Made by a program: the position numbers and the translations under genes
Notes under the pieces: generated by a model
What the model saw: only the letters and a program-made list of their open reading frames with translations
Told to the model about the DNA's origin: nothing
The model's database searches: none
DNA from: Megalopta genalis
Lineage: Eukaryota; Arthropoda; Insecta; Hymenoptera; Halictidae
NCBI RefSeq assembly: GCF_051020955.1
Contig: NC_135022.1
Coordinates: 8,892,463 to 8,956,462 of the forward strand
DNA: 64,000 nt
Direction of reading: 5' to 3'
Part shown: one piece after another, positions 25,669-40,262 of the stretch
Layout of the letters: every line of letters begins with the position of its first letter
Position numbering within the stretch: position 1 is the stretch's first letter

Positions 25669-25957
25669 TTAAAAACATTAGTTTTGGTAAAATTAGGACG
25701 ATAAAAATTAAATCGAGGGCACAGAACTGTTCAGGGAATCTGCTGCATCGATATCGTGTAAGAAAACTAAACAACAACGCAGAATATAATTAATTAACAT
25801 AATAGTTGATCTAACTTCAAAGAGCAATTAATTATGTTTCGCAATGTTGTAATTTGTTTTTGTATACGACATCGAAATAGTAGATTCTCCTGAACAATTC
25901 CGTACCCTTGATTTCGTCTTCTATTCCCTAATTTTGCCAAAATTAATGTTTTTTAAC
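25669..25957. repeat. Foldback element 1 (imperfect inverted repeat)
   Basis: The left arm (about 25669-25800) reappears as the reverse complement in the right arm (about 25827-25957). Matching blocks in order are AAAACATTA-TTTTGG-AAAATTAGG, AAATC-AGGG-AC, GAA-TGTTCAGG-GAATCT, ATCG-T-TCGT, and ATAATTAATT next to the short loop. Arms are about 130 bases and diverged. A MITE-like relic is the simplest reading; no transposase is present. Confidence 0.8.
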
Positions 25958-25978
25958 GAACTTGCATTAGACGGATAA

Positions 25979-26204
25979 GGGTGATTGTGACACCTCTTAT
26001 GGAGAAAAAATGAAGCTCCGTTCAAAGTTCGAACAGCGCTAATTGGGACAGTGAGAAAATGTTCAAATTGTTAGCCAAATTACCGACAATCGATTTTGAT
26101 ATACTTAACCGTTTAAGTGTTTTGCCACTACCCCCCAATTGGCGCTCTACAAACGTCGAACGGAGCTTCATGTTTTCCTACAAAAGAGGCGCCATAATCG
26201 CCAC
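25979..26204. repeat. Foldback element 2 (imperfect inverted repeat)
   Basis: The left arm (about 25979-26085) pairs with the reverse complement of about 26108-26204. The best block is ATGAAGCTCCGTTC, identical in both arms, flanked by ACCTCTT-TGGAG-AAAA outside and CAGCGCTAATTGGG versus GAGCGCCAATTGGG inside. It ends about 145 bases upstream of the DDX47 ATG. It lies next to element 1 but differs from it in sequence. Confidence 0.82.
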
Positions 26205-26349
26205 GGACGGTTGATATCTTCTTCCATCGTTTGCCTCGATCCTCCGCGCAACAAGGCTACGTCTATCTATGCTATTGGTTCATGTCGTGCACACGAGTGC
26301 AGACAAGATTCTTTGTGAATTAAAAAGATAGTAGGTTAGTAATTAAATC

Positions 26350-28461
26350 ATGGACGAAAGTAAATTGACAAAGGAAAGTAGTTTTGACGAGAAAATTAGC
26401 ACAACAGAGGAAATTGATGAAGAAAATGTTGAGAAAGTAGTTTGGAAGGATTTGGTAAGTTGAACAATGTATTAGGAAAAACTATAACCTAAATAGAGTA
26501 TGTGTCATTGTTTATTAAGTTTTCCTAAATTGCATAATAAAACTACTGGACGATTTTTAAATGTAAATATTTTGTATTGCATATAACAATTACTGCAAAA
26601 AAACTATTCTCGTGAAAGTCTTTCTAAATGTGAAAAAACTTAGAGTTATGATATATAAACAAAGAGTATAAGCAATGGTATTTCAATTTTCAGAGTAAAA
26701 GTATAATAACCGTTAGAGCTTGGAAGGTATAATTATTATTCATAAATATCAAATTTATTACATTAATATATTCGTTTATAGGGACTTGTAGATGTATTAT
26801 GCAAAGCATGCGAAGATCTCAAGTGGAAGTCGCCTACGAAAATTCAATGCGAATCTATTCCATTGGCACTACAGGGTAAATCAAAAATATTTAATACTTA
26901 TTAAAAGTATAAAACTATAGCTATATGTAACTACGATTAAATTACTTGTTGTATGTTAAATATATAGGTAAAGATATAATAGGGTTGGCAGAAACCGGAT
27001 CTGGAAAAACAGCTGCTTTCGCGCTTCCCATATTACAGTCGTTATTAGAAAATCCACAAAGATATTTTGCTCTAATTCTAACACCTACCAGAGAATTGGC
27101 ATTTCAAATATCAGAACAATTCGAAGCTTTAGGTAACAATGGCGTTGCCGATGTTCTCTTCTTCTCTCTATTGGTAATAATTTTCATGATTCTATCGCAT
27201 TTTAGGATCAAGCATCGGTGTAAAATGTGCTGTAATAGTAGGAGGAATGGATATGATGTCTCAAGCGCTATTGTTAGCAAAAAAGCCACACGTTTTGATC
27301 GCTACACCGGGAAGATTGGTCGACCATTTAGAAAATACTAAAGGTTTTAATCTGCGTTCGTTAAAATTTTTGGTAATTATTAATATTTTTCTTTTTACAT
27401 ACAGATTTATATAAATAATAAATATTTTGTTTGCACAAGGTAATGGATGAAGCAGATCGTATTTTAAATATGGATTTTGAAGTCGAAGTAGATAAAATTT
27501 TAAGAGTAATACCCAAGGAAAGGAGAACATTGTTATTTTCTGCAACAATGACAAAAAAAGTTCAGAAACTTCAACGAGCGTCTTTGCAAAATCCAGTTAA
27601 AGTAGAAGTTTCAACGAAATATCAAACAGTTGAAAAGTTACAACAATATTATGTATTCATCCCAGTAAAATTCAAGGATGTGTATTTGGTACACATATTA
27701 AATGAACTAGCAGGCAATAGTTTTATGATCTTTTGCGGAACTTGTAACAATACGGTGAGGACTGCGCTTCTTTTAAGAAATTTAGGCTTTACCGCAGTAC
27801 CATTGCATGGGCAGATGTCGCAAAATAAGAGGATAGCTGCTCTAACGAAATTTAAAGCAAAAAATCGGTCCATACTTATTTCTACAGATGTTGCTAGCAG
27901 GTAAACGTTAACGTCTTGAATTCATGTATTTATAACAAACAGAGCGTTTTCATGTAAACTTTTACTCATAGGGGTCTTGATATTCCTCACGTAGATATCG
28001 TAATAAATTTCGATATACCCACGCATAGCAAGGATTATATACACAGAGTCGGCCGTACTGCACGAGCTGGCCGTTCTGGTCGTTCGATTACATTTGTAAC
28101 ACAATACGACGTCGAATTATATCAAAGAATCGAGCACCTCATATCGAAGCAGTTGCCCTTGTATCCCACAGAAGAAGAGGAAGTGATGATACTTCAAGAA
28201 AGGGTAGCCGAAGCGCAACGTATCGCGAAAATGGTAAATTTAATTTTTCAAGACCTAATCCGAATAAAAGCTACGTTACATCGAAAACATTCATATATAT
28301 ATATATATATATTATTTCAGGAAATGAAAGACATTGAAGAGAGCAAAAAATCAGGCAAGAGAAAGAAGGGTGGTGGGGACAATAATGAAGATGACGACAC
28401 CGAGCAGTCGTTTGGATTCAGGAAAAGAATGAAAGGCAAAATTAAGGGTAAAAATGGTTGA
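26350..28461 (+). CDS. DDX47: DEAD-box RNA helicase DDX47 (Rrp3)
   Basis: Nucleolar ATP-dependent RNA helicase of the Rrp3 group, acting in 18S rRNA maturation. Exons: 26350-26454, 26782-26875, 26968-27132, 27206-27372, 27440-27900, 27972-28233, 28321-28461; 464 residues, normal for the family. In order: Q motif ([11 protein letters not shown]), motif I AETGSGKT (residues 74-81), Ia PTRELA, GG, Ib TPGRL, II DEAD (180-183), III SAT (211-213), IV IFCGT, V STDVASRGLDIP and [12 protein letters not shown]. The tail is Lys-rich ([20 protein letters not shown]), fitting a nucleolar RNA-binding protein. All catalytic motifs are intact. Motif VI and the overall length fit DDX47 better than DDX49 or DDX10. 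Confidence 0.95.
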
Positions 28462-28500
28462 ACCGCTTGGTTAACTTATTCGATACATTTGTTAATTCTT

Positions 28501-28506
28501 AATAAA
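28501..28506 (+). terminator. DDX47 poly(A) signal
   Basis: AATAAATAAT begins 39 bases after the DDX47 stop, which would give a very short 3' UTR. Confidence 0.7.
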
Positions 28507-31318
28507 TAATCTCAACACAGGATAATATTTAGTTTTATTATCATTGTTGTTTGTTTTATTTATAAATCTGATCACCATTCCTCTCATATGTATGTGCATC
28601 CAAAACTCATAGTTGGTATTAAAATCCTTAAGTAATTGTCAATTTACAAAACCACATTTAAGTTTTTTATTTGCGATCTTCGAAACTCTGTTCGTAACAG
28701 AAGAGGATTCCATTGATGGACCAATCGGTTACCGCAGTGTCAATTTATCACTATGTAACTAATCAAATTAAACGATAAAATCAAGCTTTTACAAACGAAA
28801 ACCAAACATTTTAGCTTTATAAGCTGTAAAATAAAGGGAAATGTCTTAATGTTAAGGAAATCATCAGTTATTCCGTAATAATAGATTTCTTTAAGTATTT
28901 TTTATACAAAAGAAATATCTATTCAAATAAAAGTATAAAATAGATCATAAAAATCACAATCTTTTAACCTGCGTCGTTTATCACTTGTAATAATAACTGT
29001 TAGCTGATATTAATAAAGCACCAAAAGCAGAAATCATCAACCTACACAACCAATTTAGTCTCCTGTTCATGTTCATATGTCTCTACATAAATTACAAAGC
29101 AGAACCTTGGTTTACTAGAAAATGCGAGATATTGATTAGGAGCATGTAATACATTCGAAGAGCAAAAAAACATTGTAACAAATGCAAAAGTGTTATACAC
29201 AGCACACTGTTGTAAATTCTTTTAAAAACTGTTCCTCCGAATTTCTAAAGAAAATCATTAATTAGCATTGTACACGATACTCCAGAACAACACCGTTCCG
29301 TTTTAACATTATGATTATAATGGGACTTCTAAGAGCTCTACAATGTTATTTAACTGTATAAAGTAGTAACAAATCCTTATCTCTTTTTCTTTGCGTAATA
29401 ACATTGTACGATCGAATGAATCTCTTTTTAAACATGTGGGATTGCAAATCGGATCTCATAAAATGTGCACCGGAGAATAATGTAGTGCCGCATAAAATGA
29501 ATAATCCTTGATTTATTTTAATTCTGTAAATCTTACCTAACCCAGACCTAACTTCTGTTAATTTATTATTAACAAGCATGACACCTTCGATACACGTTAA
29601 CATATTGAACACTATTGAAGGGCCATTAGTAGTGGATGATGTGTAATCACGTGGTAAAATTTTTGCAGAATATATTGAGAATAATAAAAAGAAAGAAAAA
29701 AAATATATCTGAAGTGTACTGCGAACTTGCAAACCAACATTTACCGCAACACCATTTGTTTTTTGTGTTTTTTTTCTTAGAAATATATATATGATATCGA
29801 ATATTGTCTTAAAGTGGATGAAAAGAAAAACGTTTTTAGGTACTGTTATGTAAACATACCGGTCGCAATTTCGTTTGTAATGATAGTATCTGCTTAGAAT
29901 ACATCTATTGTTTGCTTAGTAAGTAGAGATCTCCATCCTAGCACTAAGTCAATCATATGAGAAATCTTGATTTTTCTCTGTATCGTTAAAGGGATGCAAT
30001 TATGCTTAATCTCGTTGTCGAAGGCTTTTTAATGATAAATAGCACGCGTGCAAGCACAATCATTTCAATCTCTGGAGCAAAGACCTTTTGTCTGAAATTA
30101 TCTATTCGAAATGTTGATACTGCCTTGTTAAGATTTAATAAGAAACATTTGGAGATCGAACAGGTAAGTTAATATACATGTATATGTGTATACGTATATG
30201 TATACGAAATTACTGAAAATGATATTTTCTTTTTCTTTTGTTTCCCATTAAAAATGTTTCAGTTTTTGGTAATATCGACATTTTATAATAAATAAATTCG
30301 TACAATATAGCTCTGTCTCTTTCACTCGCTCCCTCTATCATTCACTCTCTTTCTCCCTTATTTTTCGATAATTCATAGATACATATGCACAGTGATTATC
30401 ACGAATCGCCATTCAATGAATACAATACGTTGCGATCAAGACTGCTGAAAAATGAATGAAATCAAGACTTCATGAATTGACAAGGTGTGTAGAACAGTAG
30501 CTTACTCTAAGTATGCCACTATAAATACTTGGTGAACGGGCTTTTGACTTAAACGAGTTCGAGGCTCGTTTTTTCGATATAGTAAAAAATAGCTAAATAA
30601 CCTGATCGAGGGCAGAAATCTAATGGATGGAATGTTCCGAATGCAAGGTGTCAAAGATGTGCCAGATATGACAAAAATTGAAACAACTTAGGTTTCATTT
30701 AAATGAGAAATAAAATATATTCCATAATATTATTATTCACTATTTCTACACATTCTGTACAGTAATTCAATTTAAGGATTTTATACCTCAATATACTTTA
30801 TACAAAAAGGCTACTTATAATCTAACATTAAGACATACCATTGCAAGAGCGGCAGATGGGCCGCACGCATGTTTGTACTGGTATTACAGTCAGTCGCCAG
30901 CGAGTATAACTTCTTCTTCTTGTATCACACACCACACACTAAAATGTTAAAAGTGTGTCTCTGGTGCCACTCATATCATTACTTTTTACAGTTACAATTT
31001 ACTGTCCCCGATTAACTTACTTCATCTTTTGTAATATTTGCATTCTTTTGTTTTCTTTGTTTCAAAAAGGAATATGCATATAGAAGAGATTACCGTCGCA
31101 ACATTGAAATGTAATGAAGTGCCTTCATTTCCTGCTATGCACGAGCTTTTCTATCTTTTTTGTTTCATTTACTTTTTTTCTGAGATACGCTTTACTAATA
31201 AATAAAATTATATTTTGTGAAAATATAGAATCGTAAAAAATAAAATTTGTCTTTTCGATTTTTGATAATACCGGTACAGAAATAGTGCATTTCGGAGACT
31301 TCGTGAGTAACAGGACTG
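28507..31318 (-). other. Probable CNOT3 3' UTR and intergenic DNA
   Basis: AT-rich with no recognised protein. Minus-strand AATAAA candidates near 29572, 29512 and 28555 would allow a CNOT3 3' UTR of up to about 2.8 kb meeting the DDX47 end. A possible tiny plus-strand gene at 30002-30295 is listed separately. Confidence 0.45.
30002..30295 (+). CDS. Possible two-exon small ORF, 64 residues
   Basis: Not recognised. An ATG frame of 54 codons (30002-30163) runs directly into a strong donor, CAG|GTAAGT. After a 99-base intron with a T-rich tract and TTTCAG acceptor, ten more codons in the same phase end in TAA (30263-30295). AATAAA overlaps the stop and is repeated just after it. The product starts MLNLVVEGFLMINSTRAS and ends STFYNK; no domain is visible. 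An in-frame stop lies 15 bases upstream of the ATG. It is antisense to the putative CNOT3 3' UTR. It may be a small gene, the end of a longer transcript, or chance. Confidence 0.27.
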
Positions 31319-35460
<4,142 letters not shown>

Positions 35461-35587
35461 GGCTATGTAAACATGTGATACAATAATTCATGCATAGTCT
35501 AGACGTAGGGAAAAAGTACGAAACAATTTTACGGGACAAATAGTCGTTGAACTATTATTCCCTGTATAATATGGGAAGCTCGGCCAC

Positions 35588-35595
35588 AAGATGGC
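35588..35595 (-). promoter_or_regulatory. YY1/Pho-like element at CNOT3 promoter
   Basis: AAGATGGC, the core of the YY1-family consensus, lies 128 bases upstream of the CNOT3 ATG, within CACAAGATGGCTTCCG. YY1-type sites are common at housekeeping transcription starts, so a promoter here is plausible but not shown. Confidence 0.35.
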
Positions 35596-38500
35596 TTCCG
35601 TTTTCAAATGACAACGTCCGACTGTCCGTGAACGAGCTGTGTTGATGCTTGCTCTATTTTTCTGTTAATGTTTTAACTTTGACAATATACAATGTACGCT
35701 ACGTTTGGTTGTAAGTTGACAACACATAAAAATACACAAAAAGTGATAGCATCAACAAATGATATATATGAAATACTGAATAAATGAGATGGTGTATTAT
35801 GCATTGGCGCATTCACACATTCTATCTAACGCACATACTTAATGCATTCGTGTTCATAAACCAATCGAAATGTACGTTTGAATTTCTTGGCGCATCCACA
35901 ACAATTACCATACGTACATGCATACATGTGTACTAACGTAATGCAGCAAGTAACATTGGTTTTATTGAATTTTTTTCATTTATTTTATATACATAATTGC
36001 TTGTTACATTTGGAAATAGTATAAAAGAAATTTTCTGTAAAACATTACATTCGTACAAATCGCAGTTTTATTCATCGTTCAATTTTAAAATGCACATTCA
36101 CCGAAAGATAAAACGAACAAATTCCATATGCATGTATGCATGTATACACATTCTCGTATCGACAATGATACATATAAAATGCCAATGTTAATGGATCAAA
36201 GAACAAATTGATATAATCGCGATTTTTGGCGTATGTAATTTGATTAAATACAAGCCTAAACAATTTCATTTACAAAAGGCATGTGTGATACATGTGTTCA
36301 CAAGATCAACGATAGAACACTTAGATTGATTTAGATGAATATAAATTTATACTATTCAGTGAAGAAGTATCATATTAATCGGTAATAAAAATCCTTTACC
36401 CCATTCTCATCACCCGAAAATTAATTACATACGTAAAATTATATCCATCATATGTTGACATATTCAATGGTTAGTTTGCAGACTTAAATGGTTAGTCGTG
36501 AAATACACGATTTCATGAAAACGCATATGAGATGCGACGACGACAAATAAATACATATTTACTGGTTAAGGTTGAAAATATTCGTTTTTATTTATTAGCC
36601 GTTAATATGTATGTACCATACATTCCATCGTGTATGTAGAATATAAGTATACTCTGAAAATAGTAATTTATTTTTTAAATTCATTGTACTCTTTAGTCTA
36701 AAACATGTAAGCACAGTACAAATACATATGTAAGTGCAAATAAATATGTATCTGCAAAGTAAATGTCAATAAACGTACATGTGCACACGGTAAGCGCGAA
36801 ATATAAGCAGAATGCATGATAATATGCTATGAAAGTAGAAAAATGTATAAATTCAATTTTAATGATTTCATTAAAATGCAAATTTGTTTAAACATTCGAA
36901 AAGTGTGTTCTAAAAATTGCTACATATGTAACAGTGCGAAGGAAATAAATGCGCGCTAAAAAAAAAAAAGAAGCAAACCAGCCATAATACCGCAGACCGC
37001 ACACAATATTGGCGTTGCGAACCGATCATTGAATATAAAGTCATAGACGGGTAACATTGTACTTAGTAACTCTCGGATAACTGAAATGTGATGGACAATT
37101 ATAATTTGTTTGTCGAAGAATGCATTCTTAGACTCCGCTTAATCATATTTTCTGAACAGTTGTTCGAGTTAATTATGTAATGTAAATGTTAATAGCATTT
37201 TCAGATGTATGACGTTAGTGAAGTGAGCACATAGTGTGTACATATAAAGGTTTGTGTCATTTGCAGGTGGACTTTCCTTATCATACATACACACATATAT
37301 GTATATATGTGTATATACGTAGGTGTGTTCGACTATATATGTTTTTAGATATTTTAAGGATGATTCTATAAGCCAAAATTAGACTGTAAAACGAAATATA
37401 ATGAAATTACAATTTTAGACTTGATTTTAAGTTATTACCGATTAATGTCTGCCAATAGCGACACACGAGTCAAGTTTCTGCCTGTTTCATGGAATGTCAC
37501 CGTCCGTTCTCCTACTGATCCGATGCCACTCTCTATTAGCTGATTACATACCATAGTTCAATGAAACTTTTAATCGTCAATATAATATAGAAATGAAGTC
37601 TCAACTGTGATCTTGTCCGCTTTGGTTTTTATTTTATTTTGGCTTATTTCAACACACTTCCCTAAAATATCTGCCATATGCGGTCGAACACCCAATGAAA
37701 GTTCGATTGAAAGGGGCCATCTAGCGGCATGCTATGTATCTCATGTACAAAAAGAATAAAGTTCCTTTCATGAATCTTCTGAAACACCATCTTATCTTCT
37801 CCAAATATTGCAACTTTATATATTTTCTTTACTGACCATTGAATTCCAGTAGAGCGTGACAGAGCATTATCATACATCTGGCAGAGGATTCAGCATAACG
37901 AGTTAAGCGACTAATTGTTAAGCTTACAAGACGTTAGAGTCGCTTCGGAAGCAAACACATTTTACCTGTGTTCACACGTTGCAAATAGATAGCTGAACTC
38001 CAACATACATTAAAGAAGTTCATTTCTATCATTCCATCATTCCACAGAAATAAACACGAGCTCTCTTCGTGTTCAAAAAATGAACTTTCTGCGGTGACGG
38101 GTTGTGTGCGAACACGGTGTGAATACGAAAATAAATTAATAAAATCTCTAATTACGTTTGCAAAATAGAAGTTGAGAAATAGACATTCGAACAGCTACGG
38201 ACAACAAAGCTACACGTAACTGTACCAGAAAAAACTACATAAAAAGAAACTTTATATAATTTCATTGGATACCTTTCCAATATACTACTTATAATTCCGG
38301 TACATATATATATATATATATGTGTATATGTAAATAGTTGAAACATTTAAAGCTTTTTACAGAGGTTGACGAAATATATTACACATTACACAGTCTCGTA
38401 ACACGGAAATTAAACGATCGAACAATACAACATAAAAGTAATATGTACGAAATTGGTGTTCTTTTTCTTTTTTGGGGTATCGTTTATTTATAATAATGTT

Positions 38501-38844
38501 ACTGAAAATACTTGTATGCCGGCTCTTAAATGTCACTATAGAAAAATACATATGTACATGTACATTTAATGTATGTTAATGTAATTGAATCGAGAGACAG
38601 GAGGGGGGGGGGGCGTATACCATATTAAAATAAATTGATTATACAATTTTTCTATTAAAATAGCTTGTTTCAAAGAGACTTACGGTGTTGGTAATCTGTC
38701 AAAACTGCAAGCAATGTTATTCATATTTTTGGAACAATCACGACGAAGGAAATACAAATTTGTACATATCATCCAAAGAGTTCGACGCTCCGGCTCCGGC
38801 TGGTATGGTCAGGTTGAAATTCAGAGTGGGGGTGTATGTATGTA

Positions 38845-38905
38845 CGGTACGGTACAGTACAGTGCAGTACAATGTAGTACAGTATAGTACAGTATACACG
38901 GTACA
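38845..38905. repeat. GTACA/GTACG degenerate repeat
   Basis: About ten imperfect copies of a five-base unit built on GTAC, self-complementary in its core. Confidence 0.85.
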
Positions 38906-39180
38906 ATCACAATCGCAATCGCAGGCACTACAATTGGGCGTACATGAGTGCGTCCACGAGAGATGCCGTCGCTTCGAGTTTCGAGTTTTTGCACGACAGC
39001 CGTGAGGCAGACAACAGTGCAGTCGCGCTCAAGTCAAACATTCTACAAGACCAATTCGAAACGTTCTACCGATTGCCGAAAATCCAGAATATTGCGAACT
39101 TTATTTTGCTCGATGGCACTCGTCTAACCTCTTCGACAGCAGGTTATGGTTATGGTGGGACATGATGAAAGGTGGCATCA

Positions 39181-39389
39181 CTGAGGATGTGTTGGAAGCA
39201 CGGACGGAGCCGTACTCATTGATATGACGCCATTTTACTAACCTTTTCGGCGCGGATCGCGACGAACCACTCAAGGTGCTCCACTTCTTACCGTTTCAAG
39301 AGCGTACGATTGTATCGTTTATCCTTTGCGAACCGCGTACGGTTATACGTAATTTCAAGCGATTCGTTCAAGCCGGAGTTTACCGGAAG
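39181..39389 (+). promoter_or_regulatory. Candidate promoter and 5' UTR exon of MESR4-like gene
   Basis: A locally GC-richer stretch upstream of a large intronless frame. It contains GCCATTTT (39229-39236, reverse complement of the YY1 core AAAATGGC) and a good donor, CGGAAG|GTACGC, at 39389/39390. A matching acceptor, ACATTACAG, at 40224-40232 precedes the MESR4-like ATG by 30 bases. A non-coding first exon joined by an intron of about 840 bases is inferred from these sites. Confidence 0.35.
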
Positions 39390-40262
39390 GTACGCAACCC
39401 TCGTTACACTGGAATCATCCTTGTGTTCAACAAAAGCTTATAGCAATACTCTCTTGCTGAAACTTGTTACCGTGGTGTCCGGGTCTGATGTGCACTCTCG
39501 TTTGTCTTATTTTGACATTAGTTTCATCATAGTAATCTGTTTTGGTGGGAACTCTGGGGCTGAATCATTGTGGAGTGATGGTCACAGCGAAGGGCTTCTT
39601 GCATGTCGTACCATGTGCTCAATTTTGTAATACCCTTATCAGAGGTATTATATTAAATGCTTGTTACACATTATAGAGTATACATTAAACATTGACATAT
39701 ACGTTAAATAAGTTGATATTGACATAAAGGAAGACTGTTAGATGTAAGCTTCGAGTTACATTTAGTGTCGCAATAAAATACTTGCGTCTTGGAAATTATG
39801 CTGAAATAGTTTGAATCTTCCGCACAAGAAGTGATTTGAAAACTTTTCCGTGTTCTTGCTATTACAAGGGAATAACTAACGGTACATATCACTAGTGTAA
39901 CAGGTGGCTTTATACATGCATCGGTTACAATCACTTTTATATTCTCCTTGATATATAGTTTCGATTAACGGTATGAATTTCTAAGTACATAAGAAATTGC
40001 TTTATTAATACGATCATTTCCTTGAAATAAATTTGTAACAGTAAAGATAATTTATAATATTTAGTCGTTAACGATATTAGGCTTTAATGACTATGTAAAC
40101 ATTTGTTTTCTATTATTTAATATTTATTGTAATAAAGATTAACTCGGTATATATATACGCTTAGTTAGTAATTTAATCGATATAATTGTCTTTCTAATAT
40201 TTACGTATTAACAATTGAATTATACATTACAGAAAATACTGCTGTAACGAAGCAGTGCTATT

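Larger units (their letters stand above)
25019..26349. other. Divergent intergenic region COX19/DDX47
   Basis: The two genes are transcribed away from each other, so both promoters must lie here. About 0.5 kb of it is occupied by two foldback elements listed separately. A CATG-repeat stretch lies near 25230-25248. Confidence 0.7.
35461..39180. other. AT-rich intergenic region
   Basis: No convincing gene. Contents are many short ATG-rich frames below 75 codons, a less AT-rich island near 37440-38110 with an isolated minus-strand 71-codon frame (37662-37877), TA and TATA-type runs, an 11-G run at 38603-38613 and a GTACA-type repeat near 38845-38905. Confidence 0.6.

Noticed and set aside
29346..29732. 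128-codon minus-strand frame with a signal-peptide-like start
   Set aside because: The frame opens with TTG, not ATG, and the hydrophobic start reflects a T-rich tract. A donor-like site (TTAG|GTAAGA) is present, but no in-phase partner exon was found.
30545..30565. tRNA-like T arm (ACGAG-TTCGAGG-CTCGT)
   Set aside because: The five-base stem and seven-base loop fit a T arm, but there is no matching acceptor stem or D arm at the right distance.
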